Assembly: GCA_019411365.1 (NCBI GenBank)
Contig: DXQT01000032.1
Location: 1-28,144 of the forward strand
Direction of reading: 5' to 3'
Origin: Roseburia sp.
GTDB lineage: Bacteria; Bacillota_A; Clostridia; Lachnospirales; Lachnospiraceae
DNA length: 28,144 nucleotides
This document shows, one piece after another, positions 7,251 to 15,372 of this stretch; positions within the stretch are counted from its first letter, which is position 1; each line of letters opens with the position of its first letter. Below the pieces are notes generated by a model. That model searched no databases, was not told the origin of the DNA, and saw only the letters and a program-made list of their open reading frames with translations. The position numbers and the translations under genes are program-made.

Positions 7251-8099
7251 TCATCGTCTCCTCTGCTCCTTAAAATACGTCATCATCTCATGTGTCAGGC
7301 TTAACTTCTCCCTATCCTCCGGGACATCGTGATAATCCACCCACTCTGCCACGGAGAGCTCTTCCTCGTCTAAGTGGATCTCTTCCTCCTCTGCAAGCTC
7401 ACAGAAATAGCCGAGTAAAAGATTGCTGTCAAAGCCCCATGGCTGGCTCTTATAGTAACGGATGTTCTTCACAGCAAGTCCGACTTCCTCCATGACTTCC
7501 CTTTTGACTGTCTCCTCTGCTGTCTCTCCGATCTCTGTAAATCCGGCGATAAGCGCATACCTTTTGTACTCTCTGCCCGCATATTTTGTCATGAGGATTT
7601 TATCGCCGTGCGTGACTCCCACGATGACCGCAGGTGCGATCTTCGGAAATACCATGTTCGTGCAGCACGGACACTGAAGCATCCGCTGTGTTTCGCTGTG
7701 AACCAGTTTTTTCCCACATCTGCCGCAGAACTGATTGTCACGATACCACACAAATAAATGCCATGCAGTAGCAGCTGCGAGGACACGTTCCTTCGGCTGC
7801 ATTGGACGGACATCAAACATCTTATAAAAACGAAACTCGCCAATCTTGGTATCCGCTCCTATTTCAGTCAGAAAGTATTCTTCCTCCCCTATAGAAAAAA
7901 GATAAATACAAGACGGCACTTCTCTTCCCAGTATATTTTCGTTGTAATCCTTCCACTGCTCATAAGTCAAAAACTGCAATTCTCCATTATATTCCAGATA
8001 TACCGTTCGCTCTCCAAAACCAAACATCCTGCTGCCTGCATGCGGTACTTTCTTTTTATATGAATTATCCAATTGCATTGGTGCAATATCCTGTATCAT
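7251..8099 (-). CDS. nudC: NudC-type NADH pyrophosphatase (Nudix hydrolase with zinc ribbon)
   Basis: The protein has 282 residues. A zinc ribbon has CGRC at 125-128 and CPCC at 143-146. The Nudix box is complete: G186, E192, then REVMEEVGL at 200-208, fitting GX5EX7REUXEEXGU. The NudC-specific SQPW motif is at 218-221, here followed by GF. NudC enzymes cleave NADH to NMNH and AMP and remove NAD caps from RNA, in the cytoplasm. The gene has its own promoter candidate overlapping that of the divergent gene. The ATG at 8099 has AAAGGAATCTAAGGAA upstream, and an ATG seven codons later lacks a ribosome binding site. Confidence 0.92.
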   Translation of the reverse strand: MIQDIAPMQLDNSYKKKVPHAGSRMFGFGERTVYLEYNGELQFLTYEQWKDYNENILGREVPSCIYLFSIGEEEYFLTEIGADTKIGEFRFYKMFDVRPMQPKERVLAAATAWHLFVWYRDNQFCGRCGKKLVHSETQRMLQCPCCTNMVFPKIAPAVIVGVTHGDKILMTKYAGREYKRYALIAGFTEIGETAEETVKREVMEEVGLAVKNIRYYKSQPWGFDSNLLLGYFCELAEEEEIHLDEEELSVAEWVDYHDVPEDREKLSLTHEMMTYFKEQRRR

Positions 8100-8133
8100 T
8101 TCCTTAGATTCCTTTCATTTTGAAGCTTTTCCT

Positions 8134-8163
8134 ATTGTAAAACATTTTGATTTTTTGTACAAT
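8134..8163. promoter_or_regulatory. Face-to-face divergent promoters sharing one 30-bp segment
   Basis: On the plus strand TTGTAA (8135-8140)-N17-TACAAT (8158-8163) points to the sugar-receptor/GGDEF gene. On the minus strand TTGTAC (8157-8162)-N17-TACAAT (8134-8139) points to nudC. Each -35 overlaps the -10 of the other promoter, so RNA polymerase could probably occupy only one direction at a time. Predicted leaders are about 58 nt and 28 nt. Confidence 0.55.
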
Positions 8164-8176
8164 AAGATTATATTGT
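8159..8176. promoter_or_regulatory. Dyad operator candidate ACAATA-N6-TATTGT
   Basis: A perfect 6+6 bp inverted repeat with a 6-bp spacer overlaps the plus-strand -10 box and the expected start of transcription. This is a good position for a repressor. The site is AT-rich, so chance occurrence is possible. Confidence 0.3.
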
Positions 8177-8227
8177 TGTAAAAAAAAGAGGCTGCCGGAT
8201 CATGGCTGCTTCCAAGGGGTTTTTATC

Positions 8228-10147
8228 ATGTATCACAATAAAAAAATCGGGATTTTTATCTCCCACATTATGGGATTTTACCAGAAGAATGTATGTCAGG
8301 GTATTATTGACAAAGCTCTGGAATACGGTTACACTGCTGAGATTTTTGCTTCTATGGATGGGGAGAATCTCGGGGACTACAGTCTGGGAGAGGAAAGCAT
8401 TCTGACATTGCCGAATTTTGATGATTTAAGCGGTGTTATTTTTGCGTCTGAAACTTATCCAAACGAACAGTTAAAGGATCAGATCTATTCCCTGCTGAAA
8501 GAAAAATGTCACTGTCCTATCATAGAGATTGCTGTTTATAAGCAGCAGTTTCCTTCGGTTTCCTTAGAAAATAACCATCCTTTTTTTGATATTACAGAAC
8601 ATCTCATCACAGAACATCACTACAAAAATATCTGTTATTTTGGATGTGCCGATGAGAGTTTCTTTTCGGATGCCAGAGAAAAGTTTTACCGGGACGCATT
8701 AAAAAAACATGGCATTGCACCACACGCACATTCCATCTATACCGGAACCTACACTGCGCAGTCCGCTGCTGAAGCACTCCGCTTCTTTGAAGAAAATGAA
8801 ACAAAACCGGATGCGGTTGTCTGTTACAATGATAAACTGGCACTTTTATTAATGACTGCTGCCATCTCTGCCGGTTATCATATTCCAGAGGACCTTGCGA
8901 TCACCGGCTGTGACCACAGTGAAGAAGGACAGAATCTCACACCTTCTCTCACGACCGTCTCTTTCCCTGTCTATGAACTTGGGGAAGCTTCCGTAGAAAA
9001 ACTGATGAAATTAATCCATGAGGAAAGTGTTCCTGCCATCACTGTGGTACATGCACAGATGGTTCTGGAAAATTCCTGTGGATGCAGTCTTACAAAAGAG
9101 ACTCCTGCTATTTACTTTGAGCAGAAACTGACCAGTCAGATTGCTTCTCTGGAGTCTTCTATTTTAAGTTCCATGAAAATGTCTGCTGAATTCCAAAATA
9201 TTGCCGACATAGATGAAGCGATGGATCTGTTGGAGAATTACGTTCATTCTATTCCAAACTGTTCCGAATTTTATCTGTGTCTGTACGCCAACTGGGACAG
9301 CGTTTCCCAGCACATACTGGAATTAACGGAAAATGAAATGGATTTTGAGCCAAGTCAGGATGAGATTATTTTAAAATTAAGTCTGCGGGATGGCAAAAGA
9401 CTGCCGGAATGCAGTTTTACCAAGCGTTCCCTCCTGCCGGAACATATCTACAGACAGTCAGATTCTGCCTACCTTTATTTTCCGCTGTTCTTCAAGAATA
9501 AGACTTTTGGCTATATTGCCTTAGCTTACGAGAACAACCGCATTGACTATCACTTCCAGCTCGTGCACTGGTTCATGAATATCAACCAGTTATTAAAACG
9601 TTTGAGTGACGCAAAACGTACTTCCATCCTCGTCTCTCACTTGGAGGACATTTACACCAAGGATGCGCTGACCGGACTTTATAACAAACACGGCTATCTG
9701 CACCGTGAAACGCTGTTACTTCAGGAAGCTGCAGAAAACCAAAGTACTGTGACCTGTTTTCTGTTTGATTTAAACCGCCTGAAATATATCAATGACCACT
9801 ATGGTCATAATGAGGGGGATTTTGCGATTCAGGTCATCGGACATGCCCTATCCAGTGTCACCCGTTCCACCGATATCTGCGCAAGATTCAGTAGCGATGA
9901 ATTTTATCTGCTGACAATGGATTACACAAAAGAAGATGCCGATGAACTCCTCACCCGCGTCTATAAGTACTTAGATAATTATAATAAAATAAGCCACAAG
10001 GAATATAAGATCTCTGCCAGCGGCGGCTATGCCCAGTCCACACCGGGTGCATCCCTTTCCAAAGAAGATGTCAAAGCTTTATTTTCCAAGGCAGATGAAC
10101 ATATGTACCAGCAAAAACAGATTTTTCATCAGGATTTGGATAAATAA
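8228..10147 (+). CDS. LacI-like sugar-receptor domain fused to a degenerate GGDEF domain
   Basis: From the ATG at 8228 (AAGGGG upstream) the protein has 639 residues. Residues 1 to about 290 form a periplasmic-binding-protein-like fold as in LacI/GalR regulators. KIGIFISHIMGFYQKNVCQG marks the start of the fold, with DAVVCYNDKLALLL, HIPEDLAITGCDHSE and LTTVSFPVYELGEASVEKL later. There is no DNA-binding helix-turn-helix, signal peptide or membrane helix, so it should be cytoplasmic. A linker region of about 200 residues leads to a C-terminal GGDEF domain. That domain has FDLNRLKYINDHYGHNEGD followed by the catalytic-site motif SSDEF at 555-559 instead of GGDEF. The upstream in-frame ATG at 8147 lies inside the promoter and was rejected. 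The 3' end overlaps the response-regulator gene tail to tail by 19 bp. It may sense the sugar handled by the neighbouring locus. Confidence 0.85.
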   Translation: MYHNKKIGIFISHIMGFYQKNVCQGIIDKALEYGYTAEIFASMDGENLGDYSLGEESILTLPNFDDLSGVIFASETYPNEQLKDQIYSLLKEKCHCPIIEIAVYKQQFPSVSLENNHPFFDITEHLITEHHYKNICYFGCADESFFSDAREKFYRDALKKHGIAPHAHSIYTGTYTAQSAAEALRFFEENETKPDAVVCYNDKLALLLMTAAISAGYHIPEDLAITGCDHSEEGQNLTPSLTTVSFPVYELGEASVEKLMKLIHEESVPAITVVHAQMVLENSCGCSLTKETPAIYFEQKLTSQIASLESSILSSMKMSAEFQNIADIDEAMDLLENYVHSIPNCSEFYLCLYANWDSVSQHILELTENEMDFEPSQDEIILKLSLRDGKRLPECSFTKRSLLPEHIYRQSDSAYLYFPLFFKNKTFGYIALAYENNRIDYHFQLVHWFMNINQLLKRLSDAKRTSILVSHLEDIYTKDALTGLYNKHGYLHRETLLLQEAAENQSTVTCFLFDLNRLKYINDHYGHNEGDFAIQVIGHALSSVTRSTDICARFSSDEFYLLTMDYTKEDADELLTRVYKYLDNYNKISHKEYKISASGGYAQSTPGASLSKEDVKALFSKADEHMYQQKQIFHQDLDK

Positions 10148-11604
10148 GCATTGTGACGGTATTCTGTCGGAGATACTCCACAGGTTGCTTTAAAAATTTT
10201 CATAAAATGCTTTTCATTGTCATACCCGACTGCCTGACTGATCTCGATAATCTTCATATCGGTTTCGGTCAGGAGTTTTTTTCCCTCTCTCATGCGGATT
10301 TCCTTGAGATAATTCACAAAATTGCTTCCGGTATACTGCTTGAATGAGTAGGAAAACAGGGAGTAATTCATGGAAATCCAATTGGAGACAACCGCCATAT
10401 TCAGATCCTTTGCATAATTTTCTTCTATATAATCCACAGCCATTTTGATTTTCTGTACATTCTTGTTCTGGTCATAGCTGCTATTGATCTTCTCATGAAG
10501 CTGCAACACAAATTCCATTACCTTGTCCTCGTAGGAATCGATACAATTTTCACTCCAGATTTCTTTGCATTCCAATAAAAGTTCTCCCTCTGTCTCTAAA
10601 GCATTCTGATAGGTTTTCTCTACCTCCGTAAAGAAATCTTTCATACAGCTCTCAAAAACAGCCTCATCAATTCTTCCATTTTTCACTTCATAAAAGAACT
10701 GATGAAAACTCTTTTCCAGATCGTCTGTATGATCTGTTCCGATCAACTGGACGCGTTGGATTCTGGCTGCCTCCTCTGTCAACTTAGCGGCCTCCGTGAT
10801 AAGACCTTCCGGTATCTTTTCCTGAAATACACCGTACTGCGCTTCCACTTTATTGCGGACAAATGCTTTCTTTCGCATCATGACAGACTCCGCATATGCC
10901 TGACGGATGCTCTCTAAGCCACAATGCGCCGCACTGATTCCAATGTAACCATCCTGCAATTCGTTTTTCAATAAGAGGGAAAGGTTCTCTGCCGGAACAA
11001 TAAAAATATCATTGTCATTCATATTTTTCATGAAAATATAATTATCGTCGGACAGTTCTCCTCTCTTGACCTGATTCTGGCAGCACACATAATAATTTCC
11101 GGTATAAAAATGATCTGCATACTGACTTTCGATTGTGCGCTGTTCCTCCCCGGAAATCTCATCGGAAAGCATCAGGTGCCGCATCTGCTGATAACCAATT
11201 TTCTGATTGTTCTCCTCTTTCTCTTTCCGGCTCTCAATCTCTGCATTGAGTTTTTTTAAGATTTCGGTGATTTTTTCACGCTCAATCGGTTTTAAAATAT
11301 ACTCCCGCACCCCGTTTCTTAACATTTCCACCGCATAGGCAAAATCATCATAACCACTGATTGCCACGGTAAGTGGAATATGTTCGAGGCTCTGCATTTT
11401 CTGTACCAGTTCGATGCCATCCATCTTCGGCATACGGATGTCCGTAAACATCACATCAATCTCCTGCTCTTTCAGAATTTCAAGCGCAGTCTCTCCATTG
11501 TTGCACTCCATAATGGTCTCGATTGGCACACCACTTCGCATAATCATTGTTTTGATTCCCTGACGGATCATTTTCTCATCTTCAACGATCAAAACTGTTT
11601 TCAT
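10129..11604 (-). CDS. YesN-type response regulator with AraC DNA-binding domain
   Basis: The protein has 491 residues. The receiver domain starts MKTVLIVEDEKMIRQGIKTM, with the phospho-acceptor at D55 in FTDIRMPKMDG and the conserved lysine in YILKPIEREK. A central region of about 250 residues follows, with coiled-coil character near residues 115-150. The C-terminal AraC double helix-turn-helix contains YAKDLNMAVVSNWISMNYSL and ends with KIFKATCGVSPTEYRHNAY. It is the expected partner of the YesM-type kinase encoded 65 nt upstream. Its likely targets are promoters of the glucan locus, for example that at 18776-18802. AAGGAAG precedes the ATG. Confidence 0.94.
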   Translation of the reverse strand: MKTVLIVEDEKMIRQGIKTMIMRSGVPIETIMECNNGETALEILKEQEIDVMFTDIRMPKMDGIELVQKMQSLEHIPLTVAISGYDDFAYAVEMLRNGVREYILKPIEREKITEILKKLNAEIESRKEKEENNQKIGYQQMRHLMLSDEISGEEQRTIESQYADHFYTGNYYVCCQNQVKRGELSDDNYIFMKNMNDNDIFIVPAENLSLLLKNELQDGYIGISAAHCGLESIRQAYAESVMMRKKAFVRNKVEAQYGVFQEKIPEGLITEAAKLTEEAARIQRVQLIGTDHTDDLEKSFHQFFYEVKNGRIDEAVFESCMKDFFTEVEKTYQNALETEGELLLECKEIWSENCIDSYEDKVMEFVLQLHEKINSSYDQNKNVQKIKMAVDYIEENYAKDLNMAVVSNWISMNYSLFSYSFKQYTGSNFVNYLKEIRMREGKKLLTETDMKIIEISQAVGYDNEKHFMKIFKATCGVSPTEYRHNAYLSKS

Positions 11605-11669
11605 TATCTTCCTTACCCTCTTCTAATCCTGTATCTCTCTTCTGTCACAGTCCCCTGTGCCTTTATTTT

Positions 11670-13487
11670 TCACTTATGCTCCGGGTCATTTTCCTCTGAC
11701 TGTCTATGCGTGATTGGAATCCGGACCATAATTTTTGTATAACACCCCAATTTGGATGCGATCTCGATTCCATACTGATCTCCAAATGCAATATGGATAC
11801 GGTCCTGTACATTTTTCAGACCAATTCCATTGCCGGAGCCTCCGTTGGAATCAATTTTTCCTGCAATCTTTAACCGAAGCTTCTCCACTTCTTCTTCTGA
11901 CATACCTTTTCCGGCATCTGTGATCTCGATCACACAGTCATCTCCGTCTAAAATGCCCTTGATATAGATATTTGTGTCCTCTGCCATCTGTTCGATTCCA
12001 TGATAAATGGCATTCTCGACGATCGGCTGCAGGGACATCTTCGGAATCTCCTGTTTTAATACCAGTTCCGGCAGGTTTAACGACAGATAAATCTCATAAT
12101 CAAACCGCAGATTGATCAGAGCCATGTAGTTTTTAATGTACTCTAACTCCTGCTCCACAAGCACATTTCCTAATACCCACTTCATACTGTAACGCAGCAG
12201 TTTCCCCAATGCGGTCACCGCATCAGAAATGGCGTATTCTTCATCAATCTCTGCCATCATCTTAATCGATTCTAACACATTATAAATAAAATGTGCATTG
12301 ATCTGATTCTGCAAAGCCCGGATCTCAGAATTTTTTGCTAACATCTCACGGTTTAAATTATCTTCCATCAGCTCCCTGATACGTTCCAACATCTTATTGA
12401 TCTGCGTTCCGAGTTCGCCCATCTCATCTTTGCCACAGTTTTCGATCACGACATCAAGATCACCCTTCTGTACTTTTCGAATGGACTTTAAGATCTCATA
12501 AAACTGCTTTAACAGATGCTGCACAATACGGTTGATAAAGAACGCCAGCAATATGATAAATGCCAGCATGACAGCCACAAACACATCACGCATAAAATAT
12601 ACATTATGAACATTTTTTGTGATATCCTTCACACAGATCAGTGTACCGGAGAGTTCGCGCACCTGCATATAAGAGATTACAAGATTTTTTCCATCCAATT
12701 TTTTATAAATGGTCTGTATCTTGTCCTCTGTGGGACGCTGTTTTAAAATATCGTCAAGCAGCGCTGAAGATTCTGTCTGCTCTTTCTGTCCAAAATAGGT
12801 TACTCCCTCATCCGAATAAAAGAAACTCCACTCATCCTCAATTCCCTCGTACAGGCTTGGAAACATATTCTCCATCGTCATGGCAGACTCGATCACACCA
12901 ACTTTTCCATTGGCACTGTCAATAATCGGTGTGACAAGTGAAATAATCTTCCGATTCTGGTTCATCGTATAGGAATTGAAAATATTATCTGTGTAATCAA
13001 AATTCCAGCCGACATATTTATCCTGCTTGGACCACTCCTGTTTTTTCATACGGGATGCATTGTATAAAATGGGCATCATCTCCTGCACACTGTCATTCAC
13101 CGCATAGACACGGACACCATACAGCAATGGGTTATTGTTAACTAACCGTTCCAACGCCGACACTTCGTTATTTTTAAAATCCAGCCAGTCGGCCGTAGAG
13201 ATTTCTCCCCCAATCGCAGATGCATTCAACATTTGAAGCAGGGAATCATCACTTAAGAAAAACTGTGTGGACATATTGATAGAATCAATCTTTGTCTTGA
13301 TTCCATCCTCATTCCGCTGCATTGTATATTCCATGTAATCCATGTTCTCCTGCACCGCATTCTGCTCCATAACATAGAACAAAACCCCTGCTAACACCCC
13401 GATTGGAATCACCATAAACAGAATGATAATACTGGTAAATTTGATATTTAGCTTTGTATTTCGAAACAGCTCTCTTATTTTTTTCAT
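11670..13487 (-). CDS. YesM-type sensor histidine kinase
   Basis: The protein has 605 residues. Two membrane segments, near 18-41 and 305-325, flank an extracytoplasmic sensor of about 260 residues, probably Cache-like. A HAMP domain follows (ILKSIRKVQKGDLDVVIENC). The His_kinase domain has the phospho-acceptor H399 in NAHFIYNVLES, where YesM members usually read NPHFLYNTL. The HATPase has MSLQPIVENAIYHGIE (N box), EITDAGKGM (G1) and GNGIGLKNVQDR (G2). The ATG overlaps the stop of the upstream lipoprotein gene (ATGA at 13484-13487), so the kinase is translationally coupled to a solute-binding protein. This suggests that the lipoprotein presents ligand to the kinase. Confidence 0.95.
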   Translation of the reverse strand: MKKIRELFRNTKLNIKFTSIIILFMVIPIGVLAGVLFYVMEQNAVQENMDYMEYTMQRNEDGIKTKIDSINMSTQFFLSDDSLLQMLNASAIGGEISTADWLDFKNNEVSALERLVNNNPLLYGVRVYAVNDSVQEMMPILYNASRMKKQEWSKQDKYVGWNFDYTDNIFNSYTMNQNRKIISLVTPIIDSANGKVGVIESAMTMENMFPSLYEGIEDEWSFFYSDEGVTYFGQKEQTESSALLDDILKQRPTEDKIQTIYKKLDGKNLVISYMQVRELSGTLICVKDITKNVHNVYFMRDVFVAVMLAFIILLAFFINRIVQHLLKQFYEILKSIRKVQKGDLDVVIENCGKDEMGELGTQINKMLERIRELMEDNLNREMLAKNSEIRALQNQINAHFIYNVLESIKMMAEIDEEYAISDAVTALGKLLRYSMKWVLGNVLVEQELEYIKNYMALINLRFDYEIYLSLNLPELVLKQEIPKMSLQPIVENAIYHGIEQMAEDTNIYIKGILDGDDCVIEITDAGKGMSEEEVEKLRLKIAGKIDSNGGSGNGIGLKNVQDRIHIAFGDQYGIEIASKLGCYTKIMVRIPITHRQSEENDPEHK

Positions 13488-15148
13488 TCGCTAATTCCCA
13501 TTTTTTCCTTTGCTGCATTCATTAATACTGTTTTCTGTTTCAAAACTTCCTGATAGCCCATGGCATTCCTTTTTCCCACAAATTCTTCAAATATTTCATC
13601 AAACTGTGCTTCATTTGATGCGAGAAGAAGCTTTGGCAGTGTCTCACTCCAGAGTTTGGTACATTTTTCATCCATAGCTGCAATTTCAGGACTTGTCGAC
13701 AAACTCACATCATACTGTCCATTGTAGACTGTATATTTGCATGCCCACACGAGTAACTGTTCAGTAGCAGGACCTGCCTTCTGCTCCCACTGAAGTTGCA
13801 TGACATTATTCTGCAGCATCCAATAAGCATCATCTGCGCCGTATAACCTGTCGTAAGTCTCCCGGTCGGAATTTAAAATTTTGCTGACGTCCTCTTTTAA
13901 TACCGGCTTACCATCCACGATATCGTAAGTAACCCCTTCCACACCGAGATAGATCAACATCTGTCCATGCTCACTCATCATATAGTCCATAAACGCTATG
14001 GCGCGTTCCGGATATTTACAATTTTTTGAGATCAGCGTCAATGTCCATCCATTCATATTGTTAGTCGGCAGTGTCGGATCATCCCCATTGGAATTTCTCG
14101 GTCCCTCAACCGCCATGTAAATGCTGTCCGGATCATTCTCATACAATGCTTTTTGCTGTGAGATCGTATCACTGTACTGATAGAGCATACAAAAATACCG
14201 ACCTTTTGCCAGTTTTTCTTCCATCTGTATCCGTGTATCCACAAAGATATCATTGGCAAGCAGCCCTTCCTCCCCCAGTTCACGGAACATTTTTAACCAT
14301 ATAACATACTCTGGGTCTGTATATCTGTCATAATATTTCCCATCCTTTTCCCACGGAACCGCAAGAAAATTCATCAGATATTTGTCAAAGGAAACATTTC
14401 CCTGATTATCAAATACATGGGATCCCACCGGGATCAATTTTTCCCCATTCACCTCAGGAAACATCTCTGCCGCTTTCTCCACTGCTGCTTTAAATCCTTC
14501 CGGTGTTGTCATATCCGGACTTCCAATTGCCTCATAAATATCTTTACGTACCAGAAACGTCTGATTGGATATGATGTCATCATGCTCTTTCACCTGTTTT
14601 GGTGTAACCGTGGAACACGGATATCCATAAATATTGCCATCATCCATTGTATACCAGTTCACCACATCTGCATCTGTGACCTGCCAGAAATAGGCATCAT
14701 AATCATCTGCAAGTTCATTTAATGCATAGACCATGTTCTCTTCGATCATCTGGTTCACCTGTGGCTCCCAATACCCTAATGTGATCAGATCAGGCAGAGA
14801 ATCCGATGCGATCAGTGCATTTAATTTTTCTGTTTCATTCCCGATTGGTGTAATAAAATTAATATTTACTCCTGTCTCCTCTGTAATCTTTTGAGAGACT
14901 GCATTCTCTCCCCACGGTATTGCAAACCAGGAATAATTGACATACCAGTCTAACGTAACAGGTTCTCCGGCATATTTTTTCCATGCCGGTGTATCCTCAT
15001 CACCCTGTGAGGTGTCCTCCACCTGAGATGTCTCCACAGCCTGTCCTTCTCTTTCCGCTCCGCAGCCCGTCAAAACATTTGTCATCCCGGCTGTCATGGT
15101 CACTGCCATGCCCCATGCGATCATTTTTCTGATTCTGTATGTAACCAT
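13484..15148 (-). CDS. LplA-like extracellular solute-binding lipoprotein, coupled to the sensor kinase
   Basis: The protein has 554 residues with a lipoprotein signal peptide: basic MVTYRIRKM, a hydrophobic core, and lipobox L26-T27-G28-C29. The mature part has features of the LplA/family 1 binding proteins: the opening PVTLDWYVNYSWFA, then GVNINFITPIGNETEKLNAL with LPDLITLGYW after it, and a late PERAIAFMDYM segment. Such proteins bind oligosaccharides at the cell surface. No permease genes accompany it. The histidine kinase gene overlaps its stop codon and the response regulator follows, so the protein is probably a sensing partner or is shared with the importer at 15373-18727. AAGGGGAA precedes the ATG, and a promoter candidate lies at 15185-15213. 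Confidence 0.9.
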   Translation of the reverse strand: MVTYRIRKMIAWGMAVTMTAGMTNVLTGCGAEREGQAVETSQVEDTSQGDEDTPAWKKYAGEPVTLDWYVNYSWFAIPWGENAVSQKITEETGVNINFITPIGNETEKLNALIASDSLPDLITLGYWEPQVNQMIEENMVYALNELADDYDAYFWQVTDADVVNWYTMDDGNIYGYPCSTVTPKQVKEHDDIISNQTFLVRKDIYEAIGSPDMTTPEGFKAAVEKAAEMFPEVNGEKLIPVGSHVFDNQGNVSFDKYLMNFLAVPWEKDGKYYDRYTDPEYVIWLKMFRELGEEGLLANDIFVDTRIQMEEKLAKGRYFCMLYQYSDTISQQKALYENDPDSIYMAVEGPRNSNGDDPTLPTNNMNGWTLTLISKNCKYPERAIAFMDYMMSEHGQMLIYLGVEGVTYDIVDGKPVLKEDVSKILNSDRETYDRLYGADDAYWMLQNNVMQLQWEQKAGPATEQLLVWACKYTVYNGQYDVSLSTSPEIAAMDEKCTKLWSETLPKLLLASNEAQFDEIFEEFVGKRNAMGYQEVLKQKTVLMNAAKEKMGISE

Positions 15149-15184
15149 AAAACTTCCCCTTTATTTCTGTTTCCAAGTATCTTT

Positions 15185-15213
15185 ATCATACCATTTTCTT
15201 TCGTTTCCCGCAA
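15185..15213 (-). promoter_or_regulatory. Promoter for the binding protein / YesM / YesN operon
   Basis: On the minus strand TTGCGG (15208-15213) and TATGAT (15185-15190) are separated by 17 bp. The -10 lies 36 bp before the ATG at 15148. The terminator at 15287-15315 sits just upstream, so this regulatory operon should be transcribed independently of the importer genes. Confidence 0.5.
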
Positions 15214-15286
15214 ACCCCGACAGAGCAAATTTCCTGTTTTCATGACATTTTCCGAGTTCTTTTTACTTTCTTTTTAAACACACAAA

Positions 15287-15315
15287 AGCGCTACCCCAAT
15301 TTTTTGAGTAGCGTT
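15287..15315 (-). terminator. Terminator after the sugar permease genes
   Basis: An inverted repeat, AGCGCTAC (15287-15294) with GTAGCGTT (15308-15315), has a 13-nt loop. On the minus strand it is followed by CTTTTGTGTGTTT, a moderate T-rich tail. It lies about 60 bp after the permease stop and separates the importer operon from the regulatory operon. Confidence 0.6.
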
Positions 15316-15372
15316 TCTGTTTTTATCTATTTAGAGAAGAATATGGTAAGGAAACTATTTTATGTACTGTCA

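Noticed and set aside
8147..8227. 27 extra codons at the start of the sugar-receptor/GGDEF fusion, resembling a Cys/Lys-rich N-terminus
   Set aside because: They overlap the predicted promoter and transcription start, and a good AAGGGG site precedes the ATG at 8228.
11605..11669. Separate promoter for the YesN-type regulator
   Set aside because: The 65-bp gap shows no convincing -10/-35 pair, so co-transcription with the kinase is simpler.
15149..15372. Additional small gene between the two carbohydrate operons
   Set aside because: No frame with a ribosome binding site was found. The region is explained by a terminator and a promoter.
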